Positions 19,644 through 28,919 of a stretch of 64,000 nucleotides of DNA are shown here, piece by piece. How positions within the stretch are numbered: position 1 is the stretch's first letter; the number at the start of each line of letters is the position of its first letter. The stretch is from Rhizobium sp. Root708. GTDB taxonomy: Bacteria; Pseudomonadota; Alphaproteobacteria; Rhizobiales; Rhizobiaceae. The notes beneath the pieces were generated by a model, which was not told the DNA's origin, did not search any database, and saw only the letters and a program-made list of their open reading frames with translations. The stretch is taken from contig NZ_LMHV01000012.1 of NCBI RefSeq assembly GCF_001429725.1, positions 372,875 to 436,874 of the forward strand, given 5' to 3'. Position numbers and translations under genes: made by a program.

Positions 19644-20936
19644 ATGGATCGTATCAGAATTGTCGGCGGTAATGAGCTTAACGGCATCATTCCGATTTCC
19701 GGCGCCAAGAATGCCGCCCTGCCGCTGATGATTGCGTCGCTGCTGACCAGCGATACCCTGACGCTCGAAAACGTGCCGCATCTGGCCGACGTCGAGCAGC
19801 TGCTGCGCATTCTCGGCAATCACGGCGTCGACGTGTCGGTCAATGGCCGTCGCGAACGCCAGGAAGACAGCTACTCGCGCACCATCCACTTCACCTGCCG
19901 CACCATCGTCGATACCACAGCTCCCTATGAGCTGGTTTCGAAGATGCGCGCTTCCTTCTGGGTTATCGGGCCGCTGCTCGCCCGCGAAGGCCAGTGCCGT
20001 GTGTCGCTTCCGGGCGGCTGCGCGATCGGCACGCGCCCTGTCGATCTGTTCCTTGAAGGTCTGGCCGCGCTCGGCGCCAACCTCGAGATCGACGCCGGCT
20101 ACGTCAATGCGACGGCGCCGAAGGGTGGCCTGATCGGCGCCCGCTACACCTTCCCGAAGGTTTCGGTCGGCGCAACGCACGTCATGCTGATGGCGGCGAC
20201 GCTTGCTCGCGGCACCACTGTCATCGGCAACGCCGCCCGGGAGCCTGAAGTGGTCGACCTCGCCAACTGCCTGATTGCCATGGGCGCGAAGATCACGGGC
20301 GCAGGCACGAGCACGATCACGATCGAAGGCGTTACAACACTGTCGGGCGCACGCCACCGCGTTCTGCCGGATCGTATCGAGACCGGCACCTACGCAATGG
20401 CCGTTGCCATGACCGGCGGCGACGTCGTCCTCGAGAATACCGATATGGCTCTTCTCGACACCGCGCTGGAAACGCTGCGCCGTGCCGGCGCGGAGATTTC
20501 GGCGACCAACAACGGCATGCGCATCCGTCGCAACGGCGCCGGCATCAAGCCGGTCGATGTCGTCACCGATCCATTCCCGGGCTTCCCGACCGACCTGCAG
20601 GCACAGTTCATGGCGCTGATGACCCGCTCGACGGGCGTGTCGCACATCACCGAAACGATCTTCGAAAACCGGTTCATGCACGTTCAGGAACTGGCACGCC
20701 TCGGCGCGAAGATCTCGCTTTCGGGCCAGACGGCCAAGATCGAGGGCGTCTCGCGGCTGAAGGGTGCGCCTGTGATGGCCACCGATCTGCGCGCCTCGGT
20801 CTCGCTCGTCATCGCCGGCCTTGCTGCCGAAGGCGAGACGACGGTGTCACGCGTCTATCATCTCGACCGCGGCTTTGAGCGTCTCGAAGAGAAGCTCACC
20901 CGTTGCGGCGCGATCGTCGAACGCGTCAGCGAGTAA
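19644..20936 (+). CDS. murA: UDP-N-acetylglucosamine 1-carboxyvinyltransferase MurA
   Basis: 430 residues, full length. It transfers enolpyruvate from PEP to UDP-GlcNAc, the first committed step of peptidoglycan synthesis, in the cytoplasm. The substrate Lys22-Asn23 is in SGAKNAALP; catalytic Cys126 lies in [14 protein letters not shown], so the enzyme is of the fosfomycin-sensitive Cys type. The start at 19644 gives [14 protein letters not shown]; a GTG six bases earlier is also open. Downstream genes (DUF2948, hisD, UPF0262, phosphatase, infA) follow in the same direction. Confidence 0.96.
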   Translation: MDRIRIVGGNELNGIIPISGAKNAALPLMIASLLTSDTLTLENVPHLADVEQLLRILGNHGVDVSVNGRRERQEDSYSRTIHFTCRTIVDTTAPYELVSKMRASFWVIGPLLAREGQCRVSLPGGCAIGTRPVDLFLEGLAALGANLEIDAGYVNATAPKGGLIGARYTFPKVSVGATHVMLMAATLARGTTVIGNAAREPEVVDLANCLIAMGAKITGAGTSTITIEGVTTLSGARHRVLPDRIETGTYAMAVAMTGGDVVLENTDMALLDTALETLRRAGAEISATNNGMRIRRNGAGIKPVDVVTDPFPGFPTDLQAQFMALMTRSTGVSHITETIFENRFMHVQELARLGAKISLSGQTAKIEGVSRLKGAPVMATDLRASVSLVIAGLAAEGETTVSRVYHLDRGFERLEEKLTRCGAIVERVSE

Positions 20937-21006
20937 GCGAAGCCGTTCCTTCGCCTTTGATCTTGGTTGCGCATTGTGTTTGCGCGCCTTATGTCCCTTG
21001 TCTGAC

Positions 21007-21029
21007 GGCATCGCCAATCCGGCGATGCC
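21007..21029 (+). other. Perfect 9-bp stem-loop between murA and the DUF2948 gene
   Basis: GGCATCGCC-AATCC-GGCGATGCC, 24 bases before the ATG of the next gene and without a T-run. It may be a murA mRNA end structure or modulate translation of the next gene; I cannot tell which. Confidence 0.55.
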
Positions 21030-21052
21030 CTTGCGAAGGGGATGCAGCCTGA

Positions 21053-21490
21053 ATGACCGACCTGAAGCTTGTTGCGCTCGATAGCGAAGATCTGGCCGTC
21101 GTTTCTGCGCACATGCAGGACAGCGTTTTCAAGGTTGCCGACATCGCCTGGTCGCCACGGGAAGAGCAGTTCTCGATCGCGGCCAATCGCTTCGTCTGGG
21201 AAGATGCCGGAACGAAACGGAAGGGCTTCGAACGTCGCCGCGCGGCTCTTGCCTTCAAGCGCGTCCTCGCCGTTCGCTCCGTCGGCATCGACCGCGAGAG
21301 CCGTGACGAAGTGCTGTCGCTGCTCGCCATCAGGTTCGAGCAGAAGGGCGAGGGGCCCGATGGCACGATCGAACTCGCCCTTGCCGGCAGCGCAACGATC
21401 GCCCTCGACGTCGAATGCATTGAAGTTCAGCTTGCGGATATCGGCGGAGCGTGGGAAACCGGCTCCAAGCCGCGCCACCCGGGCGCGTAA
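21053..21490 (+). CDS. DUF2948 family protein
   Basis: 145 residues beginning TDLKLVALDSEDLAVVSAHMQDSVFKVADIAWSP, a pattern I associate with DUF2948, a short cytosolic alphaproteobacterial family usually encoded just before hisD. It has FVWEDAGTKRKGFERRRAALAFKRV in the middle and an acidic beta-rich second half. No enzymatic motif seen. It sits 116 bases after murA and 36 before hisD. Confidence 0.82.
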   Translation: MTDLKLVALDSEDLAVVSAHMQDSVFKVADIAWSPREEQFSIAANRFVWEDAGTKRKGFERRRAALAFKRVLAVRSVGIDRESRDEVLSLLAIRFEQKGEGPDGTIELALAGSATIALDVECIEVQLADIGGAWETGSKPRHPGA

Positions 21491-21526
21491 TCCGCATCGA
21501 TCGTCATACGAAAAGGAATATCGGCG

Positions 21527-22825
21527 TTGGCACTCTGGCTTGATCAGCAATCCGAAGGCTTCGAGCGGCAGTTTGCCGCCTTCCTGACGACGAAGCGGGA
21601 AGTCTCGGAAGATGTGAATACGGTCGTGCGCGCCATCATCGAGGATGTCCGCCAGCGCGGCGACGCCGCCCTTGCCGAATACTCGAAGAAGTTCGACGGC
21701 ATCGATTTCGCGATCACGCCGATGCGTGTCAGCGAAGCGGAGATCGACGCCGCGGTGGAGGCGGTGCCCGCCGAAGTTCTCGGCGCCCTCAAGGTGGCCG
21801 CCGTGCGCATCGAATCCCACCATCGCCGGCAGCTGCCGAAGGATGATATTTACGAGGACGACCTGGGTGTCGGGCTCGGCTCGCGCTGGACGGCGATCGA
21901 GGCTGTCGGGCTCTATGTGCCCGGCGGCACCGCGAGCTACCCGAGCTCGGTCTTGATGAATGCCGTGCCGGCCAAGGTCGCGGGCGTCGATCGCATCGTA
22001 ATCGCCGTGCCGGCGACCGGTGGCATGGTCAACCCGGCGGTGCTCGCGGCGGCAAAGCTTGCGGGTGTCACCGAAATCTATCGCATCGGCGGTGCCCAGG
22101 CGATCGCCGCGCTGGCCTATGGCACGGAAACCATCACCCCGGTCGCCAAGATCACCGGCCCCGGCAACGCCTATGTAGCGGCTGCCAAGCGCCACGTCTT
22201 CGGCACTGTCGGCATCGACATGATCGCCGGACCGTCGGAGGTCCTGGTCATTGCCGACAAGGACAACAATCCGGACTGGATTGCCGCCGACCTGCTCGCC
22301 CAGGCGGAGCATGATGCCGGCGCGCAATCCATCCTGATGACCGACGATGCCGAGTTCGGCCGGTTGGTGGAAGCCGCTGTCGAACGGCAGCTGAAGACCC
22401 TCAACCGCGCGGACACGGCGGCGGCGAGCTGGCGTGATTTCGGCGCGGTTATCCTCGTCAGCAACTTCAAGGACGCCATCCCGCTCGTCAATCGCATCGC
22501 GCCCGAGCATCTGGAGCTGGCTGTCGCCGATCCGGACGCGCTTCTCGACCGCGTCCGCAATGCCGGCGCGATCTTTGTCGGCGCGCATACGCCGGAGGTG
22601 ATCGGCGATTACGTCGGAGGTTCGAACCATGTGCTGCCGACGGCGCGCTCGGCTCGTTTTTCGTCCGGCCTTTCCGTTCTCGATTTCGTCAAGCGCACCT
22701 CGATCCTGCGCCTTGGTCCCGAACAGCTTCGCACGCTCGGGCCGGCCGCGATCGCGCTTGCCGTCTCCGAAGGCCTCGACGCGCATGCGCGTTCGGTCGC
22801 GATCCGTCTCAATCTGGAAAGGTGA
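21527..22825 (+). CDS. hisD: Histidinol dehydrogenase
   Basis: 432 residues, normal length. It oxidises L-histidinol twice with NAD to L-histidine in the cytosol. Family blocks in order: VGLYVPGGTASYPSSVLMNAVPAKVAGV, KITGPGNAYVAAAKRHVFG, MIAGPSEVLVIADKDNNPDWIAADLLAQAEHD (zinc and substrate residues), and YVGGSNHVLPT. I accept a TTG start at 21527: AAGGA stands eight bases upstream and the product begins MALWLDQ, as in relatives. Other his genes are not in the window. Confidence 0.95.
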   Translation: MALWLDQQSEGFERQFAAFLTTKREVSEDVNTVVRAIIEDVRQRGDAALAEYSKKFDGIDFAITPMRVSEAEIDAAVEAVPAEVLGALKVAAVRIESHHRRQLPKDDIYEDDLGVGLGSRWTAIEAVGLYVPGGTASYPSSVLMNAVPAKVAGVDRIVIAVPATGGMVNPAVLAAAKLAGVTEIYRIGGAQAIAALAYGTETITPVAKITGPGNAYVAAAKRHVFGTVGIDMIAGPSEVLVIADKDNNPDWIAADLLAQAEHDAGAQSILMTDDAEFGRLVEAAVERQLKTLNRADTAAASWRDFGAVILVSNFKDAIPLVNRIAPEHLELAVADPDALLDRVRNAGAIFVGAHTPEVIGDYVGGSNHVLPTARSARFSSGLSVLDFVKRTSILRLGPEQLRTLGPAAIALAVSEGLDAHARSVAIRLNLER

Positions 22826-22828
22826 GGG

Positions 22829-23302
22829 ATGGCGGCGGGCGATTACCGGCTTTGCGACGTCGTTCTTGACGACACCATCGGCCGATCGACGCCCGATGTC
22901 GAGCATGAGCGAGCCGTCGCCATCTTCGACCTTATCGAGGAAAACAGTTTCACGCCGCTAGGCCACGCCGGCGGCCCCTACCGTCTGAACATCTCCCTGG
23001 CGAACGCCAAGCTGGTCTTCTCCATCACGACCGAGGGCGGCGAGGCGGTCGCGACGCATATTCTCTCGCTGACGCCGTTCCGCCGGATCGTGAAGGACTA
23101 CTTCATGATCTGCGAAAGCTATTACGAGGCGATCCGCTCGGCGTCGCCGAGCCGCATCGAAGCGATCGATATGGGCCGGCGCGGCATTCACAACGAGGGT
23201 TCGCAGACCCTGAAGGATCGGCTGAACGGCAAGATCGACGTGGATTTCGATACCGCCCGGCGGCTGTTCACGCTGGTCTGCGTGCTTTACTGGCGCGGAT
23301 GA
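22829..23302 (+). CDS. UPF0262 family protein
   Basis: 157 residues, three bases after hisD. The sequence fits the uncharacterised family UPF0262 ([30 protein letters not shown], then [49 protein letters not shown]). It is cytosolic, conserved in Rhizobiales at this locus, and has no known function. The stop overlaps the start of the next gene by four bases (ATGA), so the two are translationally coupled. Confidence 0.88.
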   Translation: MAAGDYRLCDVVLDDTIGRSTPDVEHERAVAIFDLIEENSFTPLGHAGGPYRLNISLANAKLVFSITTEGGEAVATHILSLTPFRRIVKDYFMICESYYEAIRSASPSRIEAIDMGRRGIHNEGSQTLKDRLNGKIDVDFDTARRLFTLVCVLYWRG

Positions 23303-23784
23303 CAACGATGGAACCGGAAGCCGAAAAACGCGAGGGGATACGACCGGGCGCGGTTCTCTTCATGTGCGGCATGAATGCCATCCGCTCGCCGATGGCCGAA
23401 GCCCTGGCGCGTCATCTTTTGCCGGGAAATACCTATATACGCTCGGCGGGTGTCCGCGCCGGCGAGCGTGATCCTTTCGTCGATGCGGTGCTGGATGAGA
23501 TCGGGCTGTCGCTCGGGCGCCATCATCCGCACACGCTGGAGGAGCTCGAGGATGACTACTTCGATCTCATCATCACGCTGTCGCCGCAGGCCCATCACGC
23601 GGCGCTCGAATTGACGCGCTCGAACGCGGTCGACGTGGTCTACTGGCCGACGATGGATCCGACTGTTGCGCAAGGCACGCGCGAGCAGATTCTGGACAGC
23701 TACCGAGAGGTTCGCGACCATCTGCGCGAACTCATCGAGAGCCGGCTACTCAGCAGAAATGGTATTGCCGCGCAATCGGCGTGA
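23299..23784 (+). CDS. Low-molecular-weight protein tyrosine phosphatase family protein
   Basis: 161 residues. The P-loop is [17 protein letters not shown], a CX5R motif with nucleophile Cys23 and Arg29. The usual loop CxGNxCRSP is altered to [10 protein letters not shown] candidate general acid is in [11 protein letters not shown], where the classical DPY is DPT. It would dephosphorylate phosphotyrosine or act like an arsenate-reductase relative. Overlap with UPF0262 indicates co-expression. Confidence 0.82.
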   Translation: MTTMEPEAEKREGIRPGAVLFMCGMNAIRSPMAEALARHLLPGNTYIRSAGVRAGERDPFVDAVLDEIGLSLGRHHPHTLEELEDDYFDLIITLSPQAHHAALELTRSNAVDVVYWPTMDPTVAQGTREQILDSYREVRDHLRELIESRLLSRNGIAAQSA

Positions 23785-23902
23785 AACAAATAACGTAAAG
23801 CCGCTCAACGAGGTTCACAAACCCCTGCTGATTGTGTAGTTTCCGCCCAAATTTTGGCGCGGCTACCGCCGCCAATTCAACCTGTAGGAAGAAAACCCTT
23901 AT

Positions 23903-24121
23903 ATGCCTAAAGAAGAAGTCCTCGAATTCCCGGGTATCGTCACTGAACTTCTGCCCAATGCGACGTTCCGCGTGAAGCTCGAAAACGAGCACGAGATCAT
24001 CGCCCACACGGCAGGCCGCATGCGCAAGAACCGCATCCGTGTTCTGGCGGGCGACAAGGTGCTCGTGGAAATGACGCCTTACGACCTTACCAAGGGCCGC
24101 ATCACCTACCGTTTCAAGTAA
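23903..24121 (+). CDS. infA: Translation initiation factor IF-1
   Basis: 72 residues, a single OB fold. [72 protein letters not shown] is IF-1 throughout, with the alphaproteobacterial MPKEEVLEF start. It binds the A site of the 30S subunit during initiation. A 7-bp stem, CGAAAGC/GCTTTCG (24130-24148), directly follows the stop and could be a weak terminator or processing site. Confidence 0.97.
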   Translation: MPKEEVLEFPGIVTELLPNATFRVKLENEHEIIAHTAGRMRKNRIRVLAGDKVLVEMTPYDLTKGRITYRFK

Positions 24122-24176
24122 ACGCGGACCGAAAGCTCAGGGCTTTCGTCTTCATTCGCCCGGTGGTCGAGGTTTC

Positions 24177-24797
24177 ATGGCGCTCAAATACAAGCTCATT
24201 TTGGCTTCCGGCTCGCCCCGTCGGGTCGATCTGCTGAACCAGGCGGGCGTCGAACCATCGCGCCTGATGCCGATGGATATCGACGAGGCGCCGAAGAAAT
24301 CCGAGCATCCGCGTTCTCTCGCGCGTCGCCTTTCGACCGAAAAGGCCGAAGCTGCGCTCGCGGCGATCAAGGGCGACATGACCTGGAAGGGCAGCTATAT
24401 CCTGGCGGCCGACACGGTCGTTGCCGTCGGGCGGCGTATCCTCGGCAAGGCTGAGTTCGCGGACGAAGCGTCCGCATCGCTGTATCTGCTCTCGGGACGC
24501 AGTCACTGGGTTTACACGGGCGTCTGCCTGATAACGCCGGATCGCAAGATCAGACAGAAGATCGTCGAGACCAAGGTGCGGTTCAAGCGACTGTCGGGTT
24601 TCGAGATCGAGAACTACCTGGCCTCCGGCCAATGGCGCGGCAAGGCCGGCGCTTACGGTATCCAGGGACTGGCCGGCACGTTCGTGCAGAAGATGGTAGG
24701 TTCCTATACCAATGTCGTCGGTTTGCCACTTTACGAAACCATTTTGCTTCTGACCGGCGAGGGCTTCGACGTCCACAGCCGGTGGCCCGAGGCTTGA
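24177..24797 (+). CDS. maf: Maf-like nucleoside triphosphate pyrophosphatase
   Basis: 206 residues. The Maf/HAM1 fold is shown by [19 protein letters not shown] at the N-terminus, the catalytic [15 protein letters not shown] region, and [34 protein letters not shown]. Maf proteins hydrolyse dTTP/UTP or modified nucleotides to monophosphates. It lies between infA and yacG, a conserved rhizobial order. Confidence 0.93.
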   Translation: MALKYKLILASGSPRRVDLLNQAGVEPSRLMPMDIDEAPKKSEHPRSLARRLSTEKAEAALAAIKGDMTWKGSYILAADTVVAVGRRILGKAEFADEASASLYLLSGRSHWVYTGVCLITPDRKIRQKIVETKVRFKRLSGFEIENYLASGQWRGKAGAYGIQGLAGTFVQKMVGSYTNVVGLPLYETILLLTGEGFDVHSRWPEA

Positions 24798-24829
24798 AGC
24801 CGGCGGGTCGAAAACCCGAAGGATGAACC

Positions 24830-25039
24830 ATGCCCGATGAAAACAGACCGAGCGCCAAGATCGAACCGCTGCGCAAGGCGCGCCCGTGCCCGGAGTGCAG
24901 CACGCCCTCGCAGCGCGAGCACTATCCTTTCTGCTCGAACCGTTGCCGAGAACTCGATCTTTCGCGCTGGCTGAAAGGTTCTTACGCGATACCTGTTGCT
25001 GAAGATGAGACGAAAGCCGAGTACCCCGACGAGAACTGA
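24830..25039 (+). CDS. yacG: DNA gyrase inhibitor YacG (zinc-binding)
   Basis: 69 residues. Four cysteines form the zinc knuckle: Cys20, Cys23, Cys35 and Cys39 (CPEC-x11-CSNRC), followed by RELDLSRWLKGSYAIP, the YacG signature. In E. coli YacG binds GyrB and inhibits gyrase. It starts 32 bases after maf and is probably in the same transcript. Confidence 0.92.
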   Translation: MPDENRPSAKIEPLRKARPCPECSTPSQREHYPFCSNRCRELDLSRWLKGSYAIPVAEDETKAEYPDEN

Positions 25040-25123
25040 TCGCCTTTCCCACGCGGGAAGCCGTTCAATTTGTTGAATAATTTGGAAAATTCACAGGCCT
25101 GTCAAAAAACTCTCATTTGGCGC

Positions 25124-25151
25124 TTGCCATGGCCGAACAAGATGTTATAAC
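25124..25151 (+). promoter_or_regulatory. Candidate promoter of tRNA-Phe
   Basis: TTGCCA (25124-25129), 16-base spacer, TATAAC (25146-25151): a good sigma-70 type match ~70 bases before the tRNA. Transcription would begin near 25158. Confidence 0.55.
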
Positions 25152-25220
25152 CCCGCTCGCTTCCGGGGAAAACCAAGCCCCCGCAGCTCTCAAGTACGAG
25201 GGGTGTGCCGAAGCAGGAAT

Positions 25221-25296
25221 GCCCAGATAGCTCAGTTGGTAGAGCAGCGGATTGAAAATCCGCGTGTCCGTGGTTCAAATCCGCGTCTGGGCACCA
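25221..25296 (+). tRNA. tRNA-Phe (anticodon GAA)
   Basis: Complete cloverleaf: acceptor GCCCAGA/TCTGGGC, D-arm TAGCTCAGTTGGTAGAGC, anticodon loop TTGAAAA with GAA, T-arm GGTTCAAATC, encoded CCA. 76 bases. Confidence 0.97.
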
Positions 25297-25462
25297 CTCC
25301 TAAAATCCGATTATCTGACTGGTTTCGCATCTTCCGGCATTCTCATTGTGAGTCTTGTCGCGGTTCACATGATTTGCTGTCGCGGCTTCTGGACTCTGAC
25401 GGGTTACAGCCTGTAGGGCTTGGACATGGTTCATCTGGCGGCGGATTCGGAGCGGCAAGGAC

Positions 25463-25723
25463 ATGGCTAAGAAGCAGAAAATCGAGCATTCGGAACTGTC
25501 CGGTGAGTTCACAGATGACGATGTCACCGTGCTGGTCGATATCTCTCGCCCGGCCGGAACCAATGGCGACTGGAAGCTCGAAGTGGTGACGCAGGACGAG
25601 GATCTGATCGAGTGGGAAGAGGGTTTCGCGACCGATCGCGAAGCCTTCGATGAGTTTCTGGCCACAGTCGAACGCGAAGGCATCAGGACCTTTCTGGAAG
25701 ACGCAGATCCGTCGGTCCACTAA
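25463..25723 (+). CDS. Conserved small acidic protein of unknown function
   Basis: 86 residues, acidic, cytosolic: FTDDDVTVLVDISRPAGTNGDWKLEVVTQDEDLIEWEEGFATDREAFDEFLATVEREGIRTFLEDAD. It looks like a compact alpha/beta domain. Not recognised with certainty. It starts ~170 bases after tRNA-Phe and stands alone. Codon use is like its neighbours. Confidence 0.75.
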   Translation: MAKKQKIEHSELSGEFTDDDVTVLVDISRPAGTNGDWKLEVVTQDEDLIEWEEGFATDREAFDEFLATVEREGIRTFLEDADPSVH

Positions 25724-25849
25724 CTTCTCCCGGTGAAATGTCGCTCTATAGACAAAAAATGTCGTATATGATAAATCGCGAAAATAATACGAAACTAAAG
25801 TGAGCGACTTCGAAGATTAGTGCGCGAAAAACGCGCCGGGAACAGCCAA

Positions 25850-26107
25850 ATGAAAGCGTCGGAATACAGAGCCGCTATTGCAGTGGTCGGACTGACTGCT
25901 GCTAGGGTGGAGAAGTTGTTCGGTGTGGATCAGCTGACCAGCCGCCGTTGGGCGTCGGGTGAACTGGAGGTTCCACGCGTTGTTTCGCTCTGCCTGCTTC
26001 TCATGGCATCTCACAACACATCGGTTGCTCAGGCGCAGATCTTGGCGGATGGCGAGGATGCGTCCCTGGTCGGCTATCTCGCCGCCGGTCACGAGCACGC
26101 CGCCTGA
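25850..26107 (+). CDS. Small helix-turn-helix-like protein
   Basis: 85 residues from the ATG at 25850. Residues ~10-35 (VGLTAARVEKLFGVDQLTSRRWASGELEVPRVVSLCLLLMA) have the shape of an XRE/Cro-type HTH: a helix, a turn at GV, a recognition helix with SRRWASGE. A short helical tail ends in HEHAA. It may be a DNA-binding regulator; the target is unknown. It converges with the next gene, six bases apart. Confidence 0.65.
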   Translation: MKASEYRAAIAVVGLTAARVEKLFGVDQLTSRRWASGELEVPRVVSLCLLLMASHNTSVAQAQILADGEDASLVGYLAAGHEHAA

Positions 26108-26113
26108 ATCGTC

Positions 26114-26362
26114 TCAGGCGGCTGACGTCTTCGCCATCTGTCTCAGAACGTCCAGGAGAGCCTTGGCGTCGTCATTGGCGGCCAATGCGTGCAGGCGTTC
26201 CTCCGCGAGGCAGACGATCGCTTCCAGGCACTCCCGTTCGCCCCAGGTGGCAGCCATCGATGCCGCCACGAGATCCTGAAACGCGAATTGAATGGCATCC
26301 TGGCAGCGGACATCCCGGTCCGGATCGTCATGGGTGACAAACGGCTTGTAGATGTCTCTCAT
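26114..26362 (-). CDS. Hypothetical protein
   Basis: 82 residues, mostly helical: CQDAIQFAFQDLVAASMAATWGERECLEAIVCLAEERLHALAANDDAKALLDVLRQMAKTSAA. No signal or membrane segment. Three cysteines lie in the middle part. No family recognised. The ATG at 26362 is preceded by a weak GGGGC. Confidence 0.65.
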   Translation of the reverse strand: MRDIYKPFVTHDDPDRDVRCQDAIQFAFQDLVAASMAATWGERECLEAIVCLAEERLHALAANDDAKALLDVLRQMAKTSAA

Positions 26363-26545
26363 CTCATGCCCCGCATATTGGCTGTGGCAGCATTATAACA
26401 GCTTGGTCTTAATAAAGTCCTGACGGAATGCGGGATGTGTCATCAAAACGCACAGTAAGAGCGGCATCGGTGGATAACCGGTCTCCATTCTCATCGGGTC
26501 GATACGATGGTAATACTGTCGCTCCCAAAGAGGAGGGGAAAATCT

Positions 26546-26950
26546 ATGCCACGGATCGCGCAGCTATATTTCAAGACGGCAATCCTGTTTCTTATCGTCG
26601 GGATAGGGATGGGTTTGAACATGGCCATTTCACAGGATCACAGCGTCATCGGAGCGCACGCCCACTGTAATCTGCTCGGCTGGGTAACAATGGCGATCTT
26701 CGGGGGGTATCACGCGCTCAATCCGCGCAAGGCCGAGCGACGCCTGGCCATGATCCAGTACTATGTCTATACGGCCGGCCTCGTGCTGATGATCCCGAGC
26801 CTCTATCTGTTCCTGCTGGGGAACATGGCGATGGAACCTGTCGTGGCGGTCGCATCCATAATAACGTTCATCGGCGTCCTGCTGTTCGCCGTCATCATCT
26901 TCACGGGCGAACAGGTCGCCGTGACACCGTCTGCGCATTCCTATCGCTGA
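26546..26950 (+). CDS. Small four-helix membrane protein, heme-copper-oxidase-subunit-I-like
   Basis: 134 residues from the ATG at 26546 (AGGAGGGG upstream). Four hydrophobic segments: YFKTAILFLIVGIGMGLNMAI, HCNLLGWVTMAIFGGYHAL, IQYYVYTAGLVLMIPSLYLFLLG and PVVAVASIITFIGVLLFAVIIF. The GAHAHCNLLGW block, with two His before the second helix, recalls subunit I of heme-copper oxidases and small cytochrome-oxidase-like proteins. Haem binding is inference from that motif. Confidence 0.7.
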   Translation: MPRIAQLYFKTAILFLIVGIGMGLNMAISQDHSVIGAHAHCNLLGWVTMAIFGGYHALNPRKAERRLAMIQYYVYTAGLVLMIPSLYLFLLGNMAMEPVVAVASIITFIGVLLFAVIIFTGEQVAVTPSAHSYR

Positions 26951-26978
26951 AACGAATGCCGACGTATAAGGCCCGGCG

Positions 26979-27007
26979 GGCCCGCTTACGCGGGTCGGTC
27001 GGTTTTT
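26979..27007 (+). terminator. Probable terminator between convergent genes
   Basis: GGCCCGC-TTAC-GCGGGTC (one G-T pair) at 26979-26996, then TTTTT at 27003-27007 after a short gap. It lies between the converging membrane protein gene and the small minus-strand gene. Confidence 0.55.
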
Positions 27008-27009
27008 GC

Positions 27010-27216
27010 CTAGTGGATCACCTGGATCCTGATCTGCTCCTTGGTGGCATAGTAGTGACAATCGCTCGCCGCATCGCCAACGAAAATCACGTCGCCGTCG
27101 GAATCGAACAAACCCCAGCAGGGTTCGTCGTCGACATAGACCTTTCGGATGTAACCGAAGGGCTCGGCATCAATGATGATGGTGGGTGCAACAGCAACGG
27201 TCTCGAGTGCTCGCAT
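27010..27216 (-). CDS. Small conserved-looking hypothetical protein
   Basis: 68 residues from the ATG at 27216; GGAG lies eight bases upstream, which favours it over a TTG 12 bases earlier. The sequence (FGYIRKVYVDDEPCWGLFDSDGDVIFVGDAASDCHYYATKEQIRIQVIH) reads as a small beta-rich cytosolic domain with two cysteines. No family recognised with certainty. Confidence 0.68.
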   Translation of the reverse strand: MRALETVAVAPTIIIDAEPFGYIRKVYVDDEPCWGLFDSDGDVIFVGDAASDCHYYATKEQIRIQVIH

Positions 27217-27440
27217 GGATAACTCCAATGAGTCATTTCTGTTTTAGTGCATGTTCATATTGCATCTCGAAGCTGACCCGGAGCTATCCCGAAAAATAGG
27301 GATGGGAAACTGACCTTGACGATCGGGCCTCTACGCGAAGCGATTCGAGGCGCAAAACAGTCGCGGATGCTGGCCAAAGTGCGTTGCAGCGGCGGTCGGA
27401 AGCCCCTATCTAGCGTATAGATTGTCGTAAAGGGTTCTCC

Positions 27441-27869
27441 ATGGCCGATTTGAAGGTTCGCACTCGTCCCGTTGGCGCAACGGCTGTTCTCGGACGCACG
27501 GGTTTTCCACATGTTACATCGGCGACGAAGGGCGAAATCGATATCGTCACCGGCCCGTCGCAGCCGGGATTCAACCCCCTCGATCTCCTCTATTCGTCCT
27601 TGGCTGCCTGCCTGGTCTTGAGCGCGCGCATGGCTGCAAGCCAGTTCGGCGTTCTCGACAAGATCACCGAGATCACTGCTGACGTCACAGGCGAGAAGGC
27701 GACCGAAGGTCTCTCCCGGGTACAGAAGTTCAACATCGCCTTCGCCATCAACGGCGATCTCGATGAAGAGATGCGGTCGAAAATCGCCCATGCGGCGGAA
27801 GACGAAATCTGCACGGTCAGCAACACGATCCGCGGCAATCCCGAATTTTCCACCGTCGTCTCGGGCTAG
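27441..27869 (+). CDS. OsmC/Ohr family protein (peroxide-reducing type)
   Basis: 142 residues. The fold's two cysteines are present: Cys57 in YSSLAACLVLSAR and Cys124 in EDEICTVSNTI, the peroxidatic and resolving positions of OsmC-like thiol peroxidases. PSQPGFNPLDLLYSSLAAC is the typical helix start. It would reduce organic peroxides in the cytosol. A YhfA-like subgroup without proven peroxidase activity is the alternative. Confidence 0.88.
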   Translation: MADLKVRTRPVGATAVLGRTGFPHVTSATKGEIDIVTGPSQPGFNPLDLLYSSLAACLVLSARMAASQFGVLDKITEITADVTGEKATEGLSRVQKFNIAFAINGDLDEEMRSKIAHAAEDEICTVSNTIRGNPEFSTVVSG

Positions 27870-28014
27870 CCACTGAAAGACTGATGTCTTTCGGTCGCGC
27901 GTTGCGGAATAGCGTCGCGCCTGTCGCTCCTCGGCTATCATCGCACGGACGTATCTGCTACTCGGCTGCAACTGGCGCCGCTGCGATCGAGGCGGCGCGG
28001 AAAGCACCGAAAGC

Positions 28015-28914
28015 ATGTCTGAAGCCGTTTCCGCAGCATCCCCGTCGTCGCCATCCAACCGCTTCGCTCTTGCCGCCCTCATTCTCGGCGGCGCGGCGAT
28101 TGGCGGTTCGCCGATCTTCGTGCGTCTATCGGAGGTCGGGCCGATGGCGACCGCCTTCTGGCGTGTCGCGCTTGCGCTCATTCCGATCTTTGCATTCTCG
28201 CTGATCAGAGGCGGCAAGGATGCGGGACCGAAGCCGCAAAACCTCGCCGATTACGGTCTGCTCGTGCTTCCCGGCGTCATTCTCGCGATGGATCTCGCCG
28301 CCTGGCACCTCTCCATCACCATGACATCGGTTGCCAACGCCACGCTGCTTGCCAATCTGGCGCCCGTGTTCGTGACGGTGATCGGGTTGCTGTTCTTCCG
28401 CGCCTCGGTCAGCCGGATTTTCGTTTTCGGGCTTGCTCTCGCCCTTGCCGGCGTCGTCATCCTGAAAGGCGGGCCATCCGCTCTCGGAAACGGCGATCTG
28501 AGAGGCGATGGGGTCGCGATCATCGCCGCGGTTTTCTACGCAGGTTACATTCTCTCGATCGGCAGGCTGCGCAGCCGTTTCGACACAATCCGCATCATGC
28601 TCTGGAGCACGGCGTCCGCGGCAGTCTGCGTATTTCCGTTCGGTTTCTTCTTCGAAGATCACATGCTGCCGGCGACGGCCTACGGCTGGTCCATCGTTTT
28701 TGGCCTGGCGTTCATAAGCCACGCCAGCGGCCAGGTGGCCATCGCCTACGCGCTGGCCTACCTGCCGGCTGCATTCTCGTCGCTGACGCTGTTGCTGCAG
28801 CCGGTCGTCGCCGCCATCCTTGCGTGGATCCTGCTCAGCGAGCCGATCGGCCTCATGCAGGCGCTCGGCGGCGTCGTCGTTCTCGCCGGGATCATGATCG
28901 CCCGGCGAGGCTGA
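28015..28914 (+). CDS. EamA/DMT-family transporter
   Basis: 299 residues with about ten hydrophobic helices in two EamA repeats (LILGGAAIGGSPIFVRLSEVGPMATAFWRVALALIPIF and the second starting GVAIIAAVFYAGYILSIGRL). Members export metabolites or amino acids at the inner membrane; the substrate is unknown. The C-terminal half ends with LSEPIGLMQALGGVVVLAGIMIARRG, the usual final helices. It converges with the polysaccharide pyruvyl transferase gene, five bases apart. Confidence 0.9.
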   Translation: MSEAVSAASPSSPSNRFALAALILGGAAIGGSPIFVRLSEVGPMATAFWRVALALIPIFAFSLIRGGKDAGPKPQNLADYGLLVLPGVILAMDLAAWHLSITMTSVANATLLANLAPVFVTVIGLLFFRASVSRIFVFGLALALAGVVILKGGPSALGNGDLRGDGVAIIAAVFYAGYILSIGRLRSRFDTIRIMLWSTASAAVCVFPFGFFFEDHMLPATAYGWSIVFGLAFISHASGQVAIAYALAYLPAAFSSLTLLLQPVVAAILAWILLSEPIGLMQALGGVVVLAGIMIARRG

Positions 28915-28919
28915 TTGGA

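Noticed and set aside
20858..22906. 682-codon minus-strand frame opposite hisD and DUF2948
   Set aside because: Antisense shadow; Arg/Asp/His-rich sequence without domains, while the plus strand encodes an unmistakable HisD.
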